Part shown: piece by piece, positions 56,962 through 64,000 of the stretch
Position numbering within the stretch: position 1 is the first letter of the stretch
How the letters are laid out: the number at the start of each line of letters is the position of its first letter
Notes under the pieces: model-generated
The model's input: only the letters and a program-made list of their open reading frames with translations
Database searches by the model: none
Told to the model about the DNA's origin: nothing
NCBI RefSeq assembly: GCF_001027285.1
Contig: NZ_CP011509.1
Span: 11,432,501 to 11,496,500 of the forward strand
From: Archangium gephyra
GTDB taxonomy: Bacteria; Myxococcota; Myxococcia; Myxococcales; Myxococcaceae
Direction: 5' to 3'
DNA: 64,000 bases
Position numbers and translations under genes: made by a program

Positions 56962-57378
56962 CTAAGGTTGCAGCCCCGAGAATCGCAGCACCGCCGCGAG
57001 GAACTCGCTCAAGCGTGAGAGGTCATTGGCCGCCGAATGGACACGACTCCAGTCCACCTCGGCGTATTCGTGCACCAACAGATTGCGCAACCCGACCGCC
57101 TGGCGCATGCGGCGGACGAGTGCCGTGTCGATGACTCCCTTCTGTGCGAGGAGCTCGAACTCCTCGCCCGCCGATTCCGGTGCGCCCCAGGCGTTCTCGG
57201 CAATCAGGTGCTCCGCCAGGTCACGGCACTCCTCGACGGCGAGGATCAGGTAGAAGGCGCAGAGGTCGCGCCTCGGCCGCTCCGCCATGAACACCTCGGG
57301 GGCGACCGTGGCCAGTGGCGCGATGAGCGACAGGCGCTCGCGCAAACGCTCGGCCTTCTTCAGGACGACCGCCTTCAT
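56962..57378 (-). CDS. hepT: HepT-like toxin RNase (DUF86)
   Basis: The protein has 138 residues. It is a small helical HEPN protein with the motif R98-N-L-L-V-H103-E-Y105, a perfect Rx4HxY active site of HepT RNases. It overlaps the stop of the upstream nucleotidyltransferase gene by 4 nt (ATGA). In characterised HepT-MntA systems, the toxin is inactivated by AMPylation of the motif tyrosine, here Tyr105. It would cut RNA in the cytoplasm when freed. Confidence 0.9.
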   Translation of the reverse strand: MKAVVLKKAERLRERLSLIAPLATVAPEVFMAERPRRDLCAFYLILAVEECRDLAEHLIAENAWGAPESAGEEFELLAQKGVIDTALVRRMRQAVGLRNLLVHEYAEVDWSRVHSAANDLSRLSEFLAAVLRFSGLQP

Positions 57379-57794
57379 CGCCCCTGCCCCGAGTGTTCCC
57401 CCTGCTCCCTGAGGAACTTCCGGAGTCCCGCTTCCGTGTAACGGCGGAACCTCGGCTCGAAGTCACGCCACTCCCGCATGGCCTTCTGCCGGAATTCAAT
57501 CCACTCGCCCCTGTCTCCCAGGAGAAGCAGTCCCTTGGAGACCTCATGACGCAACAGGGCGGAGCGCACCTGGGGCAACAGCACCACGTCCACCCGGCGT
57601 CCCGTGGCCTTCATCAGGTCCGCCACGAGGCCGCCCAGTTCCCAGGCATCCGGCTCAGGCACCAGCCGTAGGGCCAGGTCCAGGTCACTCGACGGCTTCA
57701 ACTCCCCCCGGGCTCCCGAGCCGAAAAGGACGGCGAACGCAACATCCCCCCGGGCCGCGAGGCTTTCGCGAAGTTTCTGGAGCAGGGCGTCCAT
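57375..57794 (-). CDS. mntA: MntA-like antitoxin nucleotidyltransferase
   Basis: The protein has 139 residues from the ATG ending at 57794 (MDALLQKLRESLAARG). It has the minimal nucleotidyltransferase motif GS-x10-DxD: Gly25-Ser26, then Asp37 and Asp39 (FGSGARGELKPSSDLDLALR). VDVVLLPQ later supplies the third acidic residue. In the HepT-MntA family this enzyme adds AMPs to the toxin's tyrosine. It is the first gene of the pair and overlaps hepT by 4 nt. Confidence 0.9.
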   Translation of the reverse strand: MDALLQKLRESLAARGDVAFAVLFGSGARGELKPSSDLDLALRLVPEPDAWELGGLVADLMKATGRRVDVVLLPQVRSALLRHEVSKGLLLLGDRGEWIEFRQKAMREWRDFEPRFRRYTEAGLRKFLREQGEHSGQGR

Positions 57795-57951
57795 GATTCC
57801 CAAGGATAAGGACACCGTCTCCCATCTTCCACCTTCTCCTCCCGTCAGGCCCCCTCCCATTTTCATTCCGCACGCCCCATCTACGGCGTGGTGTAGAAAC
57901 GGGCGCTCCCCCCTCCCGTGCCGGGAGCGGGGCCGGAGAGGGAAATCGACG

Positions 57952-58545
57952 ATGAACCGACTCGCGCTCGTCCTGGGACTCGTGCTGCTCGCCGGCTGTG
58001 CCACCGTGAAGAGCAGCCGCGTCCGCCCCGACTACGAAACCGTGGACAAGACGCAGGTGAAGCGGCTGGCCGTGGTCACCCAGCCGCTCCCCGACGGCAA
58101 GCAGGAGGTCGGCGAGCTGTGGAGCCTCATCGCCCGCCGCTACGTCAACCAGAACCGCGACTTCATCGCCAAGGCCAACGTCGCCATCCCCGGCGACCCC
58201 GAGGACACCTCCCACAAGGGCCTGTGCGTCGAGGGCATCGAGGGCATCCTCTGGCTCGCCCCCAACGTGAAGCGCACCGGCACCGGCATGGAGGCCGCCG
58301 TGAGGGCCCAGCTGCTGCGCTGCCGTGACGGCCAGGAGGTCTGGGCCGCCGAGGCCGCCGGAAGCTGGCCCTCCGAGGACGAGCGCTACAAGGAGCTCAC
58401 CGTCCAGTACACCAACGAGCTCGGCGCCGAGATCGCTCCCTACGTCGGCCCCACCTTCCGCCTCCTCAGCGCCACCCTCGACACCCTCCCCCGCCCCACC
58501 CTCAATGACGTGGACGTCGAGGAGAAGATCGAGCTCGGGGAGTAA
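57952..58545 (+). CDS. Putative lipoprotein of unknown function
   Basis: The protein has 197 residues from the ATG at 57952. MNRLALVLGLVLLAGC is a lipoprotein signal with Cys16. The mature part (KTQVKRLAVVTQPLPDGKQ, LWSLIARRYVNQNRDFI, RCRDGQEVWAAEAAGSWPSE, TVQYTNELGAEIAPYVGPTF) resembles the TolB-like/GNA1162-like class of envelope lipoproteins in fold, but I cannot assign it. It precedes the MgtC-like gene by 6 nt and is likely co-transcribed. Confidence 0.7.
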   Translation: MNRLALVLGLVLLAGCATVKSSRVRPDYETVDKTQVKRLAVVTQPLPDGKQEVGELWSLIARRYVNQNRDFIAKANVAIPGDPEDTSHKGLCVEGIEGILWLAPNVKRTGTGMEAAVRAQLLRCRDGQEVWAAEAAGSWPSEDERYKELTVQYTNELGAEIAPYVGPTFRLLSATLDTLPRPTLNDVDVEEKIELGE

Positions 58546-58551
58546 CCGTCC

Positions 58552-59082
58552 ATGATGGACCAGAGCACCGCCCTCCTCCGGCTCGGCCTCTCCTTCGGGC
58601 TCGGCTTCGTGCTCGGCTTCGAGCGCGAGCTGCGCGGTCAGAGCGCGGGGCTGCGCACGCACATCCTCGTCTGCCTCGGCTCCTGTCTCTTCACCCTGGT
58701 CAGCCTCTTCGCCGAGCAGCCACTCGGCGCCGACACGCACCACGAGGTCCGGGCCGACATCACCCGCATCGCCAGCCAGGTCGTCGTCGGCATCGGCTTC
58801 CTCGGTGGCGGCGCCATCCTCCGCCATGGCGCCACCGTCCGCGGCCTCACCACCGCCGCCAACCTCTGGCTCACCGCCTCCGTGGGCCTCGCCGTCGGCA
58901 TGGGCGTCCCCCTGCTCGCCGTCGCCACCACGGGGCTGGCCCTGTTCTCTCTCGTCGGCCTGCGTTTCCTCGAGCGCGCCATCCGCCGCTTCCGGAAGAA
59001 GCACGGGCTCATCGCCGATCGCGACCTGTCCACCCGGGAGTCCGCGGAGGACGGTGCGGACACGGAGAAGCCCAAGAAGTAG
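58552..59082 (+). CDS. MgtC/SapB-family membrane protein
   Basis: The protein has 176 residues starting at tandem ATGs. The MgtC signature is clear: GFVLGFERELRGQSAGLRTH, LVCLGSCLFTLVS, then GFLGGGAILRHGATVRGLTT and AANLWLTASVGLAVGMG. Four or five TMs are followed by a short charged tail; the C-terminal ACT-like domain of longer MgtC proteins is absent. The family affects magnesium adaptation and ATP-synthase activity in pathogens; its role here is unknown. A 9-bp perfect hairpin (59100-59120) follows the stop. Confidence 0.9.
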   Translation: MMDQSTALLRLGLSFGLGFVLGFERELRGQSAGLRTHILVCLGSCLFTLVSLFAEQPLGADTHHEVRADITRIASQVVVGIGFLGGGAILRHGATVRGLTTAANLWLTASVGLAVGMGVPLLAVATTGLALFSLVGLRFLERAIRRFRKKHGLIADRDLSTRESAEDGADTEKPKK

Positions 59083-59099
59083 GCAGACCCTCCCCCCCG

Positions 59100-59120
59100 C
59101 CCTCTCCCAGAGGGAGAGGG
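59100..59120. terminator. Perfect 9-bp hairpin after the MgtC-like gene (REP-like core)
   Basis: ccctctccc-aga-gggagaggg lies 18 bp after the stop, within a C/G-rich stretch that shares its core with the element at 25807-25859. It is between convergent genes; it may end both transcripts. No T-tract. Confidence 0.45.
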
Positions 59121-59147
59121 GGGATGCGCGGCTTCAACCTGGGGTGC

Positions 59148-60911
59148 TCACTGCTGCTCGCCCAGGCGCCGCTCCATCTCCGTGCGGATGAAGCGCTCGA
59201 TCTCCTCTGCCGTCGTCAACTCCATCGCCGTCTCGAGCAACTGCTGCGCGTCGGCACGGTTGGACTCCCGGATGATGCCCTTCACCGTGGGAATCTGCCC
59301 CGCCGTCATCGACAGCTCGTCGAAGCCGAGCGCCAGCAGCACCAGCGCGTAGATGGGGTCGCCCGCCATCTCGCCGCACATGGCCACCGGGATGCCCGCT
59401 CCCTTCGCCGCCGACACGATGTTCTTCAGCGAGCGCAGCACCGACAGGTGCAAGGGCTTGTACAGGTACGCCACGTCCCGGTTCTGCCGGTCGATGGCCA
59501 GCGAGTATTGGATGAGGTCGTTCGTCCCCACCGAGAAGAAGTCCGCCTCCTGCGCCAGCCGGTCGGCGATCAACGCCGCGCTCGGCGTCTCCACCATGAT
59601 GCCCACCTGGAAGCGCTTGCCGAGCGGCACCCCCGCGCGTCCCAGCTCCGTGCGGCAGGCCTCCAGCTCGCTCCGGGCCTCGCGCAGCTCGCTCATCCCG
59701 CAGATGAGCGGGAACATCATCCGCATGTGCCCATGCACGCTCGCCCGCAGCAGCGCGCGCAGCTGCACCCGGAACAGCTCCCGGTTGGCCAGGCAGTAGC
59801 GGATGGCCCGCAGCCCCATGGCCGGGTTGGGCTCCTTCTCGTGCTTCGTCTTCCCCGGCACCTTGTCCCCGCCCAGGTCCAGCGTGCGGATGGTGACGGG
59901 CCGGCCGCCCATCGCCTCCAGCACCTGCCGGTAGGCCCGGTACTGCTCCTCCTCGGTGGGCGGGCTCTTGCGGTCCAGGAACATGAACTCGGTGCGGTAC
60001 AGGCCGATGCCCTCCGCCCCGTGCGCCAGCAGGGAGGGGATTTCCTCCGGGAACTCGATGTTCCCCACCAGCCGCATGCGGAAGCCGTCCGTGCTCTGCG
60101 CCGGAAGGTCCTTGGCCTCCAGCGCCCGGGCCTCGATCTCCTGGTGGCGGCGCATCGTCTCGTGGAAGAGCTTCAGCTGGTCTTCCGTGGGGTTGACCAG
60201 GACGAGGCCCCGCGTGCCATCCAGCGCCACCAGGTCTCCCGGGGAGATCTGCTCACTGGCCCGCCCCGCTCCCACCACCGCCGGGATGGAGCGGGCGCGC
60301 GCGACGATGGCCGTGTGGCTCGTCTGGCCGCCCAGGTCCGTGACGAAGCCCGCCACCCGCCCGCTGCGCGCCATCATCGCCGTGTCCGCCGGTGACAGGT
60401 CGTGCGCCACCACCACCGCGTGGTCCGGCAGCGACACCTCCTCGTCCACCACCTGCCCCATCAGGTTGCGCACCACCCGGTCCGCCACGTACTCCACGTC
60501 CGAGCGCCGCTCCCGGAAGTACTCGTCCGGGATGTTGTCGAAGAGGTGCTTGAGCTTGCGCGCCACCCGCCGCACCGCCCACTCCGCGTTGATGCGGTCC
60601 TCCACGATGAGCCGGTTCACCTCGTCCACGAACATGGGATCGTGGAGCATCAACCGGTGGGCCTCGAGGATGAGGCCATGTTCAGGGCCCTCGGAGCGGG
60701 TGATCTGCTCCTTGAGCTCGGAGAGCTGGCGGTCGGACAGGTCCAACGCCGTCTTCATCCGCATGCGCTCGGGGTCGACCTCGGCCTCGGCCAGCCGCAG
60801 CTTGGGGGTACGCACCCGCTTGCGGTCCAGGATGTAGGCGTGGCCCACCGCCACGCCCGGCGAGGCGCCGATGCCCTTCAGACTCAACGTGGGGGTGGCC
60901 TGGCTGCTCAC
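59148..60911 (-). CDS. ptsI: PTS enzyme I
   Basis: The protein has 587 residues from a GTG ending at 60911, preceded by AAGGGA. Phosphorylated His199 lies in GGQTSHTAIVARAR, the PEP-utilising swivel signature. The C-terminal PEP-binding barrel shows GIGLYRTEFMFLDR, RTLDLGGDKV, VGIMVETPSAAL, SVGTNDLIQYSLAIDR and MCGEMAGD with the catalytic Cys. It transfers phosphate from PEP to HPr. It has no N-terminal GAF domain, so it is of the classical PtsI type, not PtsP. Last gene of the IIA-IIB-IIC-IID-HPr-EI operon. Confidence 0.96.
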   Translation of the reverse strand: MSSQATPTLSLKGIGASPGVAVGHAYILDRKRVRTPKLRLAEAEVDPERMRMKTALDLSDRQLSELKEQITRSEGPEHGLILEAHRLMLHDPMFVDEVNRLIVEDRINAEWAVRRVARKLKHLFDNIPDEYFRERRSDVEYVADRVVRNLMGQVVDEEVSLPDHAVVVAHDLSPADTAMMARSGRVAGFVTDLGGQTSHTAIVARARSIPAVVGAGRASEQISPGDLVALDGTRGLVLVNPTEDQLKLFHETMRRHQEIEARALEAKDLPAQSTDGFRMRLVGNIEFPEEIPSLLAHGAEGIGLYRTEFMFLDRKSPPTEEEQYRAYRQVLEAMGGRPVTIRTLDLGGDKVPGKTKHEKEPNPAMGLRAIRYCLANRELFRVQLRALLRASVHGHMRMMFPLICGMSELREARSELEACRTELGRAGVPLGKRFQVGIMVETPSAALIADRLAQEADFFSVGTNDLIQYSLAIDRQNRDVAYLYKPLHLSVLRSLKNIVSAAKGAGIPVAMCGEMAGDPIYALVLLALGFDELSMTAGQIPTVKGIIRESNRADAQQLLETAMELTTAEEIERFIRTEMERRLGEQQ

Positions 60912-60952
60912 GGTCCCTTCTTCGTCTGCGGCGGCTCGCCGCGCGTGTGGCT

Positions 60953-61231
60953 TCACTGCGACTCGCCGAACCTGTTGGCGATGAGCTTCTGGATGTCCTG
61001 GAGACACGCCTGGGCGTCGTCCCCCTTGCACGTCACCGTCACTTCCATGCCCTGCGCCGCCGCCAGCATCAGCACGCCCATGATGGACTTGGCGTTGGCT
61101 CTCTGGCCCTCGCACAGGAGCGTCACCTCGCTCTTGTAGCGGTTGGCCACCTGGACCAGCTGCGCCGCCGCCCGGGCATGCAACCCGAGGGCGTTGATGA
61201 TCTCGAATGTCCCTTCGGCCACGCTCGACAT
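60953..61231 (-). CDS. ptsH: PTS phosphocarrier HPr
   Basis: The protein has 92 residues from the ATG ending at 61231. Active-site His18 lies in ALGLHARAAA and the regulatory Ser49 in NAKSIMGVLML, the site used by HPr kinase. It carries phosphate from enzyme I to the IIA protein. It lies between IID (25 bp upstream) and enzyme I (41 bp downstream). Confidence 0.96.
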   Translation of the reverse strand: MSSVAEGTFEIINALGLHARAAAQLVQVANRYKSEVTLLCEGQRANAKSIMGVLMLAAAQGMEVTVTCKGDDAQACLQDIQKLIANRFGESQ

Positions 61232-61256
61232 TGCCAGTCCCTGTTCTCCTCTTCTT

Positions 61257-62024
61257 CTACAAAAAGGCACCCGCCACACAGGCCAGTCCCGCGGCGAGAT
61301 AGAGCACCACGTAGTTCGGAACCCGCCGGGCGACCAGGAGATAGGACACCACCCCCAGGGCCAGGCAGCCCGCGGACAGCACGGGCGCGAAGCGGCCACC
61401 CGCGTTGGCTCCGAAGGTGACGGCCAACCAGGCCGCCAGCCCGCCCGCGCACGCCGCCGCCACCGCCCGCAGCTTCGCTCCCCGGGAGGGAAGATTGGCC
61501 CGGGCCACCGCCTCCACCAGCCTGTCCCCCAACGACAATCCCAGCAAGTACAACCGGGCCCGGAGCGTCAGGTGGACGAGGTTGTAGAGGAAGATGAAGA
61601 GCACCGCCGCCCACGCCGCCAGCAGCGGCACCAGCGCCGCGCACACCGCCCCGGTGGCCGGTTTGAGCGACAGCCAGAAGAAGCCATCCCCCAGTGCCGC
61701 CAGCGGGCCCATGAGGGCGGCCTTGAAGGCCACCACCCGGTCCGGCGGCTCCTCGCCCCGGGCGATGCGCTGCTCGTGGTAGAGCACGCCGCCCACGATG
61801 GCCGCCGCCACGTACGGGTGGGTGTTGAAGAAGACGAGGTGGCGGCGCACCGCCTCCTCGAGCGCCTGCTTGTCCGGGTAGAGCCGCTCCAGCGCCGGGT
61901 AGATGGCGTAGGCCAGCCCCAGGTTCTGCATGCCCTGCGGATTCCACGAGGCCTGCAGGAAGAGCGAGCGCAGGAAGACGCGCAGCAGCACTCCGCGGCT
62001 GAGGGGCGGGCTGACGAGGCTCAC
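61257..62024 (-). CDS. PTS IID component, mannose family
   Basis: The protein has 255 residues from a GTG (62022-62024) that overlaps the IIC stop as GTGA. FLQASWNPQGMQNLGLAYAI and RHLVFFNTHPYVAAAIVGG are typical of EIID-Man, with KAALMGPLAALGDGFFW. The C-terminal half is hydrophobic with three or four TMs. It forms the membrane channel with IIC. The usual ~280-residue length is slightly shortened. Confidence 0.9.
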   Translation of the reverse strand: MSLVSPPLSRGVLLRVFLRSLFLQASWNPQGMQNLGLAYAIYPALERLYPDKQALEEAVRRHLVFFNTHPYVAAAIVGGVLYHEQRIARGEEPPDRVVAFKAALMGPLAALGDGFFWLSLKPATGAVCAALVPLLAAWAAVLFIFLYNLVHLTLRARLYLLGLSLGDRLVEAVARANLPSRGAKLRAVAAACAGGLAAWLAVTFGANAGGRFAPVLSAGCLALGVVSYLLVARRVPNYVVLYLAAGLACVAGAFL

Positions 62025-62737
62025 CGGCACCCCCTCAGCATGACGAGGACCACGGCCAGGGTGACGAGGCCAGCGCCCAGGCCCGCGAAGAGGGGGGCGC
62101 GGCGGGCATGGCTGCCCCGCGCGGCGATGGAGGCCGCCACCGAGGCCATGGCCGGGTAGGCCCACGCCAGGCCCCGCAGCATCGGCAGCGGCAGCCGCTC
62201 CAGCAGCGGCCCGAGGAAGAAGCCCGCCAGCGCGCACGCGGCGGTGATCATCCCGAAGAGGACGAAGTGCGGCCACATGCCCCAGAGGTTCTGCTGCATG
62301 GCGCGGGTGAGCTGGCCCGCCTCGGCCGAGGCCATGGCCTTGCGTGCCAGACGCGACGAGTAGCGCTCCAGCACCCGGTCCACCCGCAGGCCCAACCGCG
62401 CCAGCCCGATGAAGAGGAGGATGGCGATGGACCAGAGGGCCGGCGTGGAGCCCGCGCCCGTGGCCGCCGCCATGGTGGCCGCGGCGGCGGAGGTGCCGGT
62501 GGCCGACAGCGTGTCGTTGTCCGGCAGCGAGGCGCCCAGGTTGGCCGTACCCAGGTGGAAGAGCTCCAGCAACATGCCGACGAAGAGCCCCGAGGGGACG
62601 TCGTTGAGCAGCAGGCCCATGGCGGTGGCCGCCACCAGCGGCCGGGAGAACATGGCCTGCAGGAAGGCCTTTCGCTCCACCGCGACGAGGCCGCCCCAGA
62701 CGCCAGCGAGCGCCACCTGGGTCCAGCCCACGCTCAC
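62021..62737 (-). CDS. PTS IIC component, mannose family
   Basis: The protein has 238 residues from a GTG ending at 62737. It is a polytopic protein with six or more TMs; ERKAFLQAMFSRPLVAATAMG, then LNDVPSGLFVGMLLELFHLG and LPDNDTLSATGTSAAAATMA match the EIIC-Man (PTS_EIIC sorbose-type) pattern. It binds and moves the sugar with IID. Stop and IID start overlap by 4 nt. The next-upstream IIB stop lies 5 nt before its start. Confidence 0.88.
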   Translation of the reverse strand: MSVGWTQVALAGVWGGLVAVERKAFLQAMFSRPLVAATAMGLLLNDVPSGLFVGMLLELFHLGTANLGASLPDNDTLSATGTSAAAATMAAATGAGSTPALWSIAILLFIGLARLGLRVDRVLERYSSRLARKAMASAEAGQLTRAMQQNLWGMWPHFVLFGMITAACALAGFFLGPLLERLPLPMLRGLAWAYPAMASVAASIAARGSHARRAPLFAGLGAGLVTLAVVLVMLRGCR

Positions 62738-62741
62738 GGAC

Positions 62742-63227
62742 TCACCCGCCCTTCCCCCAGCGCTCCTGCAGCTCCGACAGCTCCACCGGCTTCTCCGCCG
62801 GCACCGCGCGCGCCTCCACCTTCACGCCCTCCTCGGCCAGCCGCTGCAGCGCCTGCAGCTCCGACTCGGCCAGGAAGACGGACGGCGACACCTGCCGCCG
62901 GCCCGTCCCGAAGTGCACGTTGCCCAGGTTGAGCTGCTCCACCTTCAGCCCGTGCGCCTTGGCGAAGGGCGCCGCCGCCACGTCCCGCAGCAGCACCAGC
63001 GTCTTCACCGAGTCCTTGGAGATGCCGGCGAAGTCCACCTGCGCCAGCGGGAAGATCTGCACCTCGATGGCGCTCTGCACCGCCAGGGCCATGGCGGCGC
63101 GCACCAGCGGGCTGCTGGCCGCCTCGTCGTCAGCGACGACGACGCGCGAGACCTTCAAATGCGGGAGCCAGGCCTCGACGACCTGTCCATGAATGAGGCG
63201 GTTGTCGACGCGGACCAGGGAGATCAC
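62742..63227 (-). CDS. PTS IIB component, mannose family
   Basis: The protein has 161 residues from a GTG ending at 63227. The phosphorylated His13 lies in VDNRLIHGQVVEAWLP, the EIIB-Man signature. VVVADDEAASSPLVRAAM and LNLGNVHFGTGRRQVS are conserved. It accepts phosphate from IIA and passes it to sugar. Lies 33 bp after IIA. Confidence 0.93.
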   Translation of the reverse strand: MISLVRVDNRLIHGQVVEAWLPHLKVSRVVVADDEAASSPLVRAAMALAVQSAIEVQIFPLAQVDFAGISKDSVKTLVLLRDVAAAPFAKAHGLKVEQLNLGNVHFGTGRRQVSPSVFLAESELQALQRLAEEGVKVEARAVPAEKPVELSELQERWGKGG

Positions 63228-63260
63228 AGCAGTCTCGAATCGCCCACCCTCGGGGGCTCG

Positions 63261-63713
63261 TCAAGTTCGCGGCACGGCCGGCTGCGTCTGACGCTGCTGG
63301 GCCTCGCGCAACAGGGCTGAAGCACAGGTGATGTTGCGCTGACCGTAGGACGCCAGCTGGCTGGCCATCTCCGCCAGGGGCAGGTCCTCGGAGCGCAGGG
63401 AGTTGGCCTTGAGGAGCATGGGCAGGTTCACGCCCGCGAGCACCTCCAGCTTGCCCGACTGACAGCGCTCCGAGCACATCATCAGCGACTCCTTGCAGGG
63501 AGTGCCGCCAAAGAGGTCGGCCATGACGATGACGCCATCGCCCTGGTCCAATTCGGCCACCGCCTGCCGCATCTTCGCCCGGAGCTCCTCGACGGAGGTT
63601 CCAGGCTCGATGTTGCAGGTCGCCACCGCGGGCAGCTTGCCCACGATCTGCTCAGCGGTCGCTACCAGCTCGTCCGCCAGACGTCCGTGCGATGCCACTA
63701 CGAGGCCGACCAT
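63261..63713 (-). CDS. PTS IIA component, mannose family
   Basis: The protein has 150 residues from the ATG ending at 63713, with GAGG 5 nt upstream. The N-terminal MVGLVVASHGRLADEL carries the phosphorylated His9; VIVMADLFGGTPCKESL is the conserved EIIA-Man core. It takes phosphate from HPr. It is the first gene of the PTS operon in the window. Confidence 0.93.
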   Translation of the reverse strand: MVGLVVASHGRLADELVATAEQIVGKLPAVATCNIEPGTSVEELRAKMRQAVAELDQGDGVIVMADLFGGTPCKESLMMCSERCQSGKLEVLAGVNLPMLLKANSLRSEDLPLAEMASQLASYGQRNITCASALLREAQQRQTQPAVPRT

Positions 63714-64000
63714 GATCACCTCTCACCAGCCCCCCAGGGCTGGATCTGACTACGCCTGAATGGTGCGATGCGCAACCCCCACCGAAAGTTTCCGTTGGCA
63801 CCCAAGCCACCACCCCACTCCCACCCACCTGCCTTCCTGATGGAAGGTAAGTCAGCTTCCGGCCCTCCGCCCGCAATTTCACCGTCTTTCGGACGAGCCG
63901 CTGTCGGCTGCCAGACGAGGAGGCAGGGACAGCCGGGAGGAGCGCCGCTTCACTGCCGCATCTTGCCACTCCTCTGGAAGAGATGCGTGAGAGGGCATGT
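63714..64000. other. Upstream region of the PTS operon
   Basis: About 290 bp to the window edge. I see no coding frame of credible quality, RNA gene or strong promoter. A sigma-54 motif was sought and not found with the right spacing. Confidence 0.35.

Noticed and set aside
63714-64000. Sigma-54 promoter before the PTS operon (TGGCAAG...GGCAG)
   Set aside because: The GG-GC spacing is one base short and the -12 half is poor.

Overview
The window is about 64 kb of very GC-rich DNA with strongly GC-biased third codon positions. It looks like the chromosome of a large-genome myxobacterium of the Cystobacter/Archangium type. Supporting this are two serine/threonine kinases with fused PilZ and J-like domains, many lipoproteins with Pro/Asp/Ala-rich linkers, DUF2381-like and other myxobacterial paralogous families, a sphingosine-1-phosphate-lyase homologue and MuiA (DUF4139) pairs. 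I see no rRNA, tRNA, insertion sequence, prophage or CRISPR array.

Layout. 1-7.1 kb is accessory and myxobacteria-specific: the start of a kinase/ATPase/histidine-kinase receptor, a LOG-like nucleotide-binding protein, a TPR protein with ten near-identical 43-residue repeats, and a DUF2381-like/lipoprotein pair. 7.2-12.7 kb holds a CotH-type lipoprotein, a kinase-PilZ protein and a small lipoprotein/Imm52-like pair with an apparent frameshift. 12.7-18 kb is cell-surface sugar metabolism: mannose-1-phosphate guanylyltransferase, a double-SGNH esterase and an MBOAT acyltransferase. 18-27.5 kb has a second kinase-PilZ protein, a histidine kinase with its receiver, a Nudix hydrolase, UppP, a YchJ-like protein and an HtrA protease. 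27.6-38.8 kb runs on the minus strand: two MuiA-family proteins (one with an inserted TonB-receptor-like segment), a family 1 beta-glucosidase, a beta-propeller lipoprotein, an orphan 771-residue protein and an M28 peptidase.

39-44 kb holds a class D beta-lactamase, an SthA-like flavoprotein, and ahcY and metK of the SAM cycle separated by a perfect hairpin terminator. 44-53 kb has a lipid flavour: MlaC-like, a Gcr-family membrane protein (frameshifted), an MMPL/RND exporter, an FGGY kinase and S1P lyase. 53.4-55.6 kb is a phosphate module (receiver, DUF47/PhoU-like, PiT permease) behind a candidate Pho box; the PiT gene is also frameshifted. 55.6-57.8 kb is a small defence/toxin-antitoxin island: an orphan HsdR N-terminal endonuclease and HepT/MntA. 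The window ends with an MgtC-like protein and a complete mannose-family PTS operon (IIA-IIB-IIC-IID-HPr-EI) on the minus strand.

The most unusual signals are the MuiA/TonB-receptor chimera, the higher-order TPR expansion, the orphan 771-residue protein, the Pho box, the metK-ahcY terminator, and two genes broken at identical G6 runs.
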